60,000 nt of DNA, taken from assembly GCF_008831285.2 (NCBI RefSeq), contig NC_045139.1, forward strand, positions 11,444,704 to 11,504,703, read 5' to 3'. The notes under the pieces are model-generated. The model made no database searches and was not told the origin of the DNA. It saw only the letters and a list, made by a program, of their open reading frames with translations. The stretch is from Nymphaea colorata (Eukaryota; Streptophyta; Magnoliopsida; Nymphaeales; Nymphaeaceae). The translations under genes and the position numbers were made by a program. Shown here piece after piece: positions 24,501 to 31,809 of the stretch; positions within the stretch are counted from its first letter, which is position 1, and each line of letters begins with the position of its first letter.

Positions 24501-27500
24501 TCAACATGTAACTGCCGAGTCGAGCTTGAGCTGCTTCCATCGAGCTATTGTCGAGCTCGAGGTTTCCTTAGTCAAGCCGAGCTCGACCTGATTGAACTCG
24601 GGCTCAACTCGGCTCGTGTTCACCCCTACTTTCAAGGTCATCTCATATTGTAGAAGTCTAGTTTGCAAATCATTAAAGGTGGGAAGCTCTGGTAAACACT
24701 GCAGTGAAGTAGTCAACACATGATATTTTGGCCCCAATCCATCCAATGTTCTACGTACTTTGTTCTTTTCAGATAACTCATACCCCACAGTAGTTAGCTG
24801 ATTAGAAATGGAAGCAGCACAATTCAAATACTCCATGATAGACATCGATCCTTTTGAAAGTACTTGGAATTCTCGCTAGAGATAAGCCATTTTAGCCTCT
24901 AAAATCTGTGAATAAGTCTTCACAAGTTTATCTCACAACTCATTGGTCAAACACTCATCAGGAATACACACCAGTACCTCCTGCAAAACTGTGGAGGTAA
25001 TAAAGAGTTGTCAAATCTCGCAAGACACACCTTTTGGTTTCGATTCAGTCCAACATCCAGACTTGCTGACATGCTCTGATACCATGTCCATGTGAGATTC
25101 TCCAGAATCTATCACTGCAGAAAACGAGAGGAGAGGAAGAGAACAGAGATGAAAGAAAACCGCACAACACAGCAGCCATAGACATGGTTCCTTCAATTAA
25201 TAAAAAGAGGGTTAATAAGGGTTAATACCCTAAGACTCAGTCTTTACAAGAATACCCTTAAGCAAAACATTATTTACAACATACAACATAACTTATTAGA
25301 ACCAGATCCCAGATCTGTAAAGGATCCAGATCCAGTAACTTACAAACCATCATGTCTTAACATGTATAGCAGGACACCCACATCCACTGAGTAATAGGTT
25401 TTGCACATTTTCCATTTGAAAATATAGAGAAGCACTTGCAAAAGTTTTTGAAATATGGAAGCAAAGAAGAATAGAAAAGTATATTCTTAGAATATACAAA
25501 GAAGATTCCATTTACCATAGCTTGCAAAAATTATCACGATTTATGGCCTATATTACTAGTTGGAACTGGATTACCAATGCCGAGATAATTCTCAAGATAC
25601 GAGAGATGTTTTGAGTCTTTGACTATGTTGCACCTGTTAATTGGATCCTTCAATATAATATTTGTTAGCTTGAAATTCGTTCCTGCATTATTCTAGATGG
25701 GACGTGCATCTAGGTGACAGTTATCCTTTCACTTGATCTGTAGTAATATTTTTGTGTTTTTGGTTAACATGTCCTGGTTTCATTAATAGGGAAGGATTCA
25801 GGCAACTATTATTGGCATGGCAGGGATAACAGGACAGTACGTGAGCTAAATCCAAAGGTTATATTCAAGAGCTTTCAGTTCTTTCGGTTGCTAGGTTATG
25901 TTGTCTGACTTCTGTAACTCTTAAATTTCATCTATTAACTGTGTTGCGCAGTATAAAGTTTCATAATTTCCTCATAGATTACTTCTTTCCATCCAATGTT
26001 TGTGCCTAAATAAGCAAATGTACTTTGAGATGGCCAAATATCATCCTGTACAATCAAGCTTCTAATACAAGTTAGCTTAAGATAAGCCATCATGGCTTGA
26101 GATCGCTCGCATGTTAACATTTACTTCATTACTGCAACCAGACCTTATCCCTTTGTTAGATCTGGTTACTTTTATCTTAAATTGCAATGAGGAGATTCCA
26201 TATTCTTCAATTTGATTAATCTAAACATAGTTGTTAACTTCTAATAAAAAGCCTTATCTATTCTTTATTTTTGAAAAGCAATAGTGGGGTTTTTCTAGAT
26301 CCCACTCATGCAGAAGCAGAATCCGATTTTTGATTTGAAGCTTGATCCTTTCTTTTTGGATTGCTTAGCGGCAAGAACAACTCATGATTACTAGTGATCA
26401 TGTTAGCATGATCTGATACTGTTCTTGGCAACAGAGCACATTTTCTTTTTCTTTCATGACCTACTCTCTTGCAATTATAGATTCAATAATTCATAGAAAA
26501 GATGTATACTAATCAACCATAAAGTAGTGCTTCACCTGTGAATCAAAAAACTCTGTTTTCATCTCTACTTTTGTCATGATTCCCAATAGCATACTTTAAG
26601 CCATGGTCTTTCTTAAACTTAGTTATCTTTGCAATTAACACTGAATTTATTATATCTGATCCTGTCAATTGCTTGCAGCACTCTTAAAGACTTGATATGT
26701 ATTTTTCTTTTTTTGCTTTTGTAGACACTTACCTCGGGGCTGGATGACTATCCACGTGCATCACATCCTAGTGAGGAAGAGCATCATTTAGATCTAAGAT
26801 GTTGGTTGCTTCTAGCTGCCAATTGCATGCACTCCATTGCAAAGTTTTTGGGATCAAAAGATAATGCTCTGAAGGTGCATAACAAGAATACATTCTTACC
26901 ATGTTTGAGTTCATCTGTTCATGCATAGTTGTTCTCTTAGTTCAGGTTTGTGAAACTCAGGGGTTGTTTCATAAATCGCAGATATATTCCTCAATTTCTA
27001 AAGATCTTTCCAGCTTTGAGCATCTCAATGAGGTAGATCTTGAAGGTTTTTTTTTTCCAGTTTGGGTTTTCTTTTCTTATGCCTTCTCAACTATTTCTTT
27101 TGGTCATATATCTTTGTTTCTCTTGTGCTGAAAATGCATGTAAATGTTTTGATTACCTGTCTAAAATTTTTTCCAGGTAGACCATTGGTGCCATCCATGT
27201 AATTTATAGGTGGAATATGGATATCTAACTTGGTACTTGGCTGCATATTGATGTGATTATGGGTAATCAGTCTATTAGTCAGCAATCTGTATGTTATCCA
27301 TGACTAGATAACTCTTCCAATATTATACATGTTTATGATTCAACCATTGTCACAAACATTGCTAATTCTTTTTTAAAACGTGAAAAGGAAAATGGGAAAA
27401 CAAAGAAGAAGAAAAAAGGATCCTGTCATTTAGAAAATCTTGAAATGATACATTGTGCTTTTTCAGGAAAAGTGCTTTTTAATATATTCTAGGTTTTCTT

Positions 27501-30500
27501 ATGTTCTTTTAATATTTGATAACTATTTTGGGTTTTGACCCAATATTTCTTGTGAGGAAGTTAGTAAACAACTGAATTTCTTTTATAATTTTTCTCTTTT
27601 TTTATAGTTTTAAAATATTGAATTCCCATGATTTTCCTGAGGGAAAAAAGGTTCTTGCTTAATAGCTGAGAAAAACCTGAGAACAACTATTTGTCACAAT
27701 GGTTCTAACAAGCAGATTAGTCGTGCAAACGATAAATGTATCTTGTTTGGATTTGTCTTGCTCTATATGGAATTGGAAAGTAGATATGCTTGATCTGTCG
27801 CTGAAGTGTATCATGAATGCCTCATTATGGAACATTGGAGACATGATTAGGTTAACCACAGCCTATTTCAGGCGTCAACTCCCTCAGAAGCTACAGATGT
27901 TACCTGTATTTGTTATTTCTAAAGGCTTGCGACTACTGCTCTTTTCCTTGTGACCTTCCCATGCTCTTATGTAGATTTATATCAATGTTATGCCCACTAT
28001 TTTGCATTCTAGAAGTCTCATCTTTGCTTGTTCTGCCAGATGCACCTAGATAAAGCTTCTGGAGCCTACCATGATTTTGGAATGCACACTGAAAAGGTAA
28101 AAGTTTTTTGTGTTTCCTTTCCTTTCTCCATTTTGATGTATGATACTTGACACTTGACAGTACTACCTCTCAAATATCATAAGATTCATAACAATGTTAA
28201 GGTTGTGGGTGAATGACACCTTAATACCTGTACAACAGCATTTGTGAAACCAAATTTTGTGACAACATGGTTTTTTGACCAGTTTGTAAAACCTGGTTTG
28301 TATGTTTAGGTGACAAGACAAAATGACGTTTTCTGCATTTTTTTTTTTTTTTTGGGTGTTGGGAGGAAGGGGTGGAGTAGGGAGGGAGTGTTATTGACTC
28401 CCTTTTGGAAATGGGATTTTGCCAAACTGGGCTTTTCAAGACCAATTTTGACCATCGCCTGGACACTTCATTGTGGAGGCAAAATGACAGCTTGCCTCCA
28501 AAACAGCATTTAAGGGTGTCTCCCGGACATGCACTAAGTTTGCTTTTTTTTCCCTCTTTTTCTTTTCTTCATACACCTTGCTTCACTTTGTCTGAGTACC
28601 CTTATATCTTGTTTTATACAAATGAGAAGACTTTAGCATTTTTTGGATCTGATCTCCAAATGCACTATATTTGGGCAATTTGTTGGAAACTCTTGCCACG
28701 GTTCTTGTTGACTTTTCCTAAGAAAAGTAGAAAAGGAAAAATGAAAAAGCTTTTCTAGGGAAGAAGAAGACATGATCAAGGTGTGTCCCTCTATTCATAT
28801 AAAACCAAGATCACGATAGAAGGAAAAGAAAGGGAAAATCAATAGTATTAGTGTTTTGGGGATTGGCAACCTAAATATCAGAGGATGATTAGTCAACTAG
28901 TTTAACTGTATATAAACAACGTGGTAAGACATTTCATGTCTGTTTGAGAAGGATTTTCAACCTTTGTCAAGTTCTCATGGAGGTAACGTTGTTACAATAC
29001 GTGCCTTAATGATGTGCTCCTGCCTTAATTAGTTTTTGTGTCGCTGCATGGAGTTTACATGCCTTAATGTTAGTGTGCATTTACTTGTGAGTTCATTGGC
29101 CTAGCCATGCCTAGGAAAAACAACATACCAACACCTATATGCTGTATCTGCAAACAAGACCTCTTTGAGCTGTTTGTTGATAATTGTTAATTGATGATAG
29201 AAAACTTAGATTTATTCTCAAGTTTCAGGACCTCCAGAAAAGATGTGGACATCTTTATGTTACCTTGTTGCAATTATGGTGTCTACCGTAACCTTATAGA
29301 GTAATAAAACAAGGTTATGTTTATCAAATGCATTCATAAATTAAGTGCTCTAGGTAGATAATTTTTTCAGTAGTTACAAGTATATTGATGGTACTTTTCC
29401 ATAGGTAAGCTTGAGATGGCGCGAAACAAAGGAACCAAGCAGCAGCTATGTACAGAGAGAACTTGTTCGTGTTGTATCGGGGGAACCAGACTTAATGTTA
29501 GTTCCTCATGTTGGTTATGTCAGTCTTTTCCCCCTTATGATGAAAATGATACCACCCGTAAGTAGTTAACTGCTTTCTCCACAGATTGTATGCTTGGAAT
29601 TGCCACTAAACATGTGTCATTTATATGTCCGTTTTCAATGTATTAAGAAATCTGCTGATAACACCCATGACATGCATAGGCTTCAATGGTTCTGGAAAAG
29701 CAGCTCGATCTTATCTCAAACCGGAGTATCTTATGGACAGACTATGGTCTCCGATCCCTCGCCAAAACAAGGTTAGTATGCTTGATCCATAAGATCTGAG
29801 TTAATTTTCCAATACAAAAAGAGATTTTGTAGGTTTCACCAGCTCAGCCACCAATTGCTGTTCTAAATTCTACCTGGTTAAGTAGTAGTTCAGAGTATAG
29901 GCCACAAGTATATATAATTATATATTGTTCGTTCAAGTTTAGTCCAGTAGCAATGGACCATGAAGTGTATATACTGTTTGTTCAAATTTAGCCAAGTAGC
30001 AACGGACCATGACATGGCGAAAACCAAGAAGGCAAATTTCATTGAATTTAAGAAAATGAAAAGGATCTTTGTTTGTCGAATATAGTTTTCATGAAAAGCA
30101 CACCAATAGTAGCCATAGGTATTGAGGTGTGATGCAGGACATAACATCTGTGCATGTTAGAAGCCAAGACTTTGGTATGGCAGGCACATCTAATGGTCTT
30201 GTCCAACAAGGATCTCTAGTTATACATCTGCGATAGGCAAGAAAAAATTGATGAAAATTTTACTCCCCATCATATCCAAAGCACAAGAAACATTTGATGT
30301 GTACCCATTCATAAACACTATTTTTGTAGGCAGTGGTTGGCAAGACCACCTCATATTTATGTCTTTATACTGGGGAACTATAAGTTCATTGAGACATCAT
30401 GATCATGGTGCCAAAATGACCTGCATAGATGAATCCAAAATGGTAATGATTTTAATCATTTGCTGACAGAGGTATTATGGAACCCACCACTGCCCTGCCC

Positions 30501-31646
30501 CCCACCCAAAACGAAAAAAAGTTCACTAAAAAATCACCTAATATTTTGACATTATTGAATACTCACTGGGTTTTTCCATGGTTAAAAAAAATCAATACAA
30601 TTGTTCCTGTCACTGTTAAATACTTAAATTAGTAAAAATTTGCCATTGTGCCACTAAAATGACTTGAAAAATATGCATAAATTTGTGAACATACTGAGGC
30701 TCTTCTTGAACTCCCTAGAATTTGTAATGAAAAGAAAATATTTCCGGAAGTAATTCAAATATTAACTAAATAAAGTAACTAATTTGAATATAATGTATTA
30801 TTATTATTGTACATAGATAAATCGGGCAATGCAAGCTAATGAATTTTGAAATTCTTTTAGATACTTTAATCACTTTATGATGTTTACACCAACTTAGGTT
30901 AATGGTAACCTAGGATAGTTCAAGAGGAGTTTATTTTTTATTATTGTGCAAACTTTGGTGTGCTGTTTTAATAATAAGAACTTAAAGAGTGTTTTCCATT
31001 CTTGCTAAATCTTTGGCTGTGCTTTTCAGTCTTTTCCAAAAAGAGGGCGTTCTCAACCTTTAAAATCTCCTTTTGTCTACATCTAAACATAGGCTGTCGT
31101 GGTTCCTGGAATGTGAGTTACTCTTCTGCTTAACTTGACAGCACTTAGTGAACCATGGATTGTTTGTGGATGTAGCTCAATCTACATGAAACGCAACACA
31201 GAGCATGATCCACCCTACTGGAGAGGTCCCATCTGGATAAATATGAACTATATGATTCTCTCAGCGCTGCATCACTATTCTCAAGGTAAATTGACTAGGA
31301 AGTTCTGTTAACGTGTCACCCTCTGTCATTAGTGGCTTATTATTGAGGGTTATAACTGCAGAAAGTGGACCATACCAAAAAAGGGCTGAAGATATATACA
31401 AGCAACTAAGGGAAAACCTAATTAGGTAATGTGAATCATAAATGCCTGTTGCCTGTACTTCATTGTTGAGAGTGCTGTGGTCACCCATGTGCAAATTTCT
31501 TTTCTGATAGGAACATTGTTCGAAACTATTATGAAAGTGGATACTTGTGGGAACAGTATGATCAGAGGAATGGAAAAGGAAAAGGTGCACACCCGTTTAC
31601 TGGCTGGACCGCCCTTTACCTTTTGATTGTGGCAGAGGTATACTGA
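5067..31646 (+). CDS. GCS1: Mannosyl-oligosaccharide glucosidase (alpha-glucosidase I, GH63), C-terminal 500 residues in 15 exons
   Basis: Removes the terminal alpha-1,2 glucose from the Glc3Man9GlcNAc2 glycan just transferred to proteins in the ER; a type II membrane enzyme in plants (not the gamete fusogen also called GCS1). Exons: 5067-5149, 5661-5768, 11136-11257, 11387-11494, 11605-11678, 13072-13197, 25790-25857, 26725-26874, 26982-27032 (start least sure), 28040-28096, 29405-29557, 29680-29771, 31176-31285, 31362-31425, 31511-31646. All have AG/GT borders and phases agree throughout. Family blocks: [13 protein letters not shown] (exon 2), [17 protein letters not shown] (3), [12 protein letters not shown] (4), NYYWHGRDN (7), [12 protein letters not shown] (8), [12 protein letters not shown] (11), [16 protein letters not shown] (13), LWEQYD and [16 protein letters not shown] plus stop (15). 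By family analogy the acid lies in the SGLDDYPR region and the base Glu near LWEQYD. The membrane anchor and N-terminal domain are not in view. No frameshift or stop interrupts these exons. Confidence 0.9.
5305..5490 (+). other. Unassigned coding-like stretch inside a GCS1 intron
   Basis: From about 5305 one frame reads [20 protein letters not shown] and on to about 5420. A second frame then gives [15 protein letters not shown] (about 5443-5490), ending exactly at a GTATGT donor-like site. Composition resembles a helical protein, and a single base shift would join the two. It does not match GCS1, where exons 5067-5149 and 5661-5768 join without it. It may be a gene fragment or chance. Confidence 0.25.
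6017..6751 (+). mobile_element. TIR family A, copy 2 (735 bp, divergent)
   Basis: Flanked by GATATTATC (6008-6016) and GATATTATG (6752-6760), a 9-base duplication with one mismatch. It starts AATATCACACGGGTGC and ends GCACCTATGTGACAG. In this copy the family's GTACCC motif is GCACCC throughout, and the end hairpin arms are CACGGGTGC (6024-6032) and GCACCCGTG (6048-6056), still 15 bases apart. The right end has AAATTTTTTGAGATG in place of the AAGTTTTTTGAAAATGG of other copies. It lies in the GCS1 intron 5769-11135. No gene is recognisable inside. Confidence 0.75.
6752..8015. other. GCS1 intron sequence, no gene seen
   Basis: AT-rich intron. The part near 7870-7990 (CTGTGTTGTCAAACCAGC, then AGTTGGTCTG) resembles the sequence near 15290-15330, hinting at an unclassified dispersed repeat. 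Confidence 0.4.
8016..9122. mobile_element. Possible long-TIR element (about 1.1 kb)
   Basis: The first ~95 bases (CATTGTCACGTATATCG, GGGTAT and so on to TCAGGAAAATCTCGG) match, with many changes, the reverse complement of the last ~95 bases (ending CGATATATATGTGACAAT at about 9122). Long inverted ends without a transposase suggest a MULE-type MITE. An internal GTGACAATG at about 8322-8333 flanked by (TA)n may mark a smaller element nested in the left part. No convincing target duplication because the flanks are TA-rich. Confidence 0.4.
9123..10555. other. GCS1 intron sequence, no gene seen
   Basis: AT-rich intron sequence; I see no domain, splice-consistent exon or complete element in it. 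Confidence 0.4.
10566..11040 (+). mobile_element. TIR family A, copy 3 (475 bp)
   Basis: Flanked by a perfect 10-base duplication TGTAAATCCT (10556-10565 and 11041-11050). It begins AAGTCACATGGGTAC and ends CCTATGTGACATAG. End hairpin arms CATGGGTAC (10572-10580) and GTACCCGTG (10596-10604) are 15 bases apart. A (TA)n run (about 10917-10953) is followed by CGGCCGTACCCCCGCACC as in copies 1 and 5. The right end lies 95 bases before the acceptor of GCS1 exon 11136-11257. Confidence 0.85.
12495..12787 (+). mobile_element. TIR family A, copy 4 (293 bp)
   Basis: Flanked by GCTTTTGTT (12486-12494) and GCTTTTATT (12788-12796). It starts CTATGCGACATGGGTAC and ends CCCATGTGACATA. End hairpin arms CATGGGTAC (12503-12511) and GTACCCGTG (12527-12535) are 15 bases apart. 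The shortest copy; it lacks the TA run and the CGGCCGTACCC block. Lies in the GCS1 intron 11679-13071. Confidence 0.8.
14693..14788. repeat. Near-perfect foldback (hairpin) repeat
   Basis: Arm 14693-14732 is TCAATTCAGAGAACCAGG, then TGAAA, then GCACAAATATCGCGATA. Arm 14743-14788 is its reverse complement apart from a 6-base insertion (CCATTG on the arm-1 strand). The loop is about 10 bases and is itself partly palindromic (TTTCGAAA). The preceding 100 bases also carry degenerate ATATCGTGGTAT/ATCATGATAT motifs, so this may be the core of a larger MITE. Confidence 0.85.
15344..15555 (+). repeat. Direct tandem duplication, ~103-bp unit
   Basis: 15344-15446 and 15447-15555 both begin TAATCAGCCTAGTTTTCAGT and run through CTTATGCTTTCTCTCTATGT, a GT/TA-rich part and GAATTTATTC. 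The copies differ mainly in the microsatellite part. Confidence 0.8.
16321..16589 (-). repeat. 3' LTR of Copia-2
   Basis: Pairs with 25091-25362; same ends TGTGAGATTC and GTCTTAACA on the + strand. It is preceded on the element strand by the polypurine tract. Confidence 0.9.
16590..16601 (-). other. Polypurine tract of Copia-2
   Basis: On the - strand TTGAGGGGGAA abuts the 3' LTR, where second-strand synthesis would be primed. Confidence 0.8.
18427..19317 (-). mobile_element. TIR family A, copy 5 (0.9 kb, inserted in Copia-2)
   Basis: Flanked by ATCATAGT (18419-18426) and ATCATAAT (19319-19326), an 8-base duplication (9 if mismatched bases count). It interrupts the copia hinge between NYD and TLHAFGC. 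Read on the - strand it starts CTATGTAACACGGGTACTCC and is nearly the same as copy 1 over its first 60 bases; the hairpin arms are 19302-19310 and 19278-19286. The other end has (CA)n and (TA)n (18489-18545) next to the conserved CGGCCATACCCCCGCACTC block. No transposase is encoded. Confidence 0.8.
20071..23420 (-). mobile_element. hAT transposon, full length but inactivated
   Basis: Perfect 8-base target duplication GAAAAGAC (20063-20070 and 23421-23428) and short inverted ends CAATGTTAT / ATAACATTG. The right subterminal region (about 23305-23410) is packed with CGTATCG and CGATACG motifs in both directions, and the left end has GCATATCGCGTATCGG, the arrangement expected of transposase-binding sites. 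The inside carries a decayed hAT transposase on the - strand. The element sits in Copia-2. Confidence 0.92.
20821..23037 (-). pseudogene. hAT transposase remnant (BED finger, catalytic region, dimerisation domain)
   Basis: The N-terminal segment (23037-22234) begins near [11 protein letters not shown] and carries a BED zinc finger: CNYC, then [10 protein letters not shown] basic Gly/Ala/Ser linker follows. The middle segment (22160-21372) matches the plant DUF659/hAT catalytic part: [40 protein letters not shown]. The last segment (about 21040-20821) is the hAT C-terminal dimerisation domain: [20 protein letters not shown]. The gene is broken: a 14-base tandem duplication (GCAATTTATGAAAA twice, about 22258-22285) shifts the frame, another shift precedes MADGW at about 22200, and there are stops after DERW near 21372. 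A 100-base gap at about 21045-21140 could be an intron. Confidence 0.88.
24174..24628. mobile_element. hAT-type MITE made of GAGTCGAGCTCGA repeats
   Basis: Inverted ends TAGGGGTGAA / TTCACCCCTA with a perfect 8-base duplication CTTTCAAG (24166-24173 and 24629-24636). The whole 455-base interior consists of palindromic GAGCTCGA cores and recurring TCGAGCCTTAATCGAGTT and CAACATGTAACTGCCGAGTC units. No coding capacity. It lies in the gag part of Copia-2. Confidence 0.9.
25073..25084 (-). other. Primer-binding site of Copia-2 (tRNA-iMet)
   Basis: On the - strand TGGTATCAGAGC, the usual complement of the 3' end of initiator tRNA-Met in plant copia elements, 6 bases inside the 5' LTR. Confidence 0.85.
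25091..25362 (-). repeat. 5' LTR of Copia-2
   Basis: Pairs with 16321-16589. It contains a small duplicated GGGTTAATA segment (about 25217-25235) and a CCCAGAT insertion (about 25304-25310) that the other LTR lacks. Confidence 0.9.
25368..25789. other. Right part of the large GCS1 intron
   Basis: Short AT-rich stretch between the Copia-2 duplication and the acceptor TTAATAG before exon 25790-25857; nothing else seen. Confidence 0.6.
27342..27697. mobile_element. Possible MITE in a GCS1 intron
   Basis: CCATTGTCACAAACATTGCT at the left and TTGTCACAATGG at the right are inverted. The terminal motif resembles the ends of the element at 8016-9122. The flanks give no clear duplication, so the call is tentative. 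Confidence 0.35.
28097..31175. other. GCS1 introns between the later exons
   Basis: Apart from exons 29405-29557 and 29680-29771 this is AT-rich intron. A poly-T run at about 28340-28356 followed by a G-rich stretch is the only local peculiarity noted. Confidence 0.4.
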
Positions 31647-31809
31647 ACTCATTCACATCAAACCATGGTAAGAAAAGTGGAGGAACCACATCCATTTAGT
31701 GGCTGGACTAGCCTTTACCTTTTGATCGTGGCAGCAGTATTGAATCGGATATTTATTCGCATCAAAGCACGGTAAGAAGGGGAAGGTTTATACACGTCCC
31801 TTTAGTAGC
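31567..31809 (+). repeat. Tandem duplication of the GCS1 3' coding end
   Basis: A ~105-base unit covering the end of the last exon and the start of the 3' UTR (31567-31672) is followed by a second copy (31673-31778) and the start of a third (31779-31809). Shared text includes GGCTGGAC, GCCTTTACCTTTTGAT, GTGGCAG, CACATCAAA/CGCATCAAA and GGTAAGAA. Copy 2 still reads PFSGWTSLYLLIVAAVL in one frame, but the stop of copy 1 (31644-31646) precedes it. Confidence 0.8.

Larger units (their letters stand above)
16592..25060 (-). pseudogene. Copia-2 gag-pol remnant
   Basis: In element order: gag helix region (24845-24629, with [17 protein letters not shown]), then a CCHC-type part near 23990-24000, a protease-like segment at about 23790 reading YIDSRAASH where functional copies have DSGAS, integrase pieces around 20080-19640, a hinge region 18255-17716, reverse transcriptase 17568-17170 ([18 protein letters not shown]) and RNase H 17110-16577 ([26 protein letters not shown]). 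The polymerase motif reads YVDN instead of YVDD (about 17244-17255), losing a catalytic Asp. There are many frameshifts and stops, and three insertions interrupt the gene. It cannot code for active protein. Confidence 0.85.
16321..25362 (-). mobile_element. Copia-2: Ty1/copia element with both LTRs, carrying three nested insertions
   Basis: LTRs at 25091-25362 (5') and 16321-16589 (3') start TGTGAGATTCTCC and end GTCTTAACA as read on +. Flanks are TGTAC (16316-16320) and TGTAT (25363-25367), a 5-base duplication with one change. A primer site and polypurine tract are in the expected places. Removing the hAT (20071-23420), the hAT MITE (24174-24628) and family A copy 5 (18427-19317) leaves about 4.3 kb, a little short for a full copia. 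By eye the LTRs differ at roughly 18 substitutions plus indels over ~265 bases, so this is not a recent insertion. It lies in the GCS1 intron in antisense orientation. Confidence 0.9.

Noticed and set aside
24174-24628. CRISPR-like spaced repeats
   Set aside because: The repeats are palindromic, irregularly spaced and enclosed by hAT-type inverted ends with an 8-base duplication in a plant genome.
25073-25084. Possible tRNA gene signal (GCTCTGATACCA) here, at 50682 and at 56041
   Set aside because: Only the 12-13 bases complementary to the tRNA-iMet 3' end are present next to LTRs; these are primer sites, with no cloverleaf around them.
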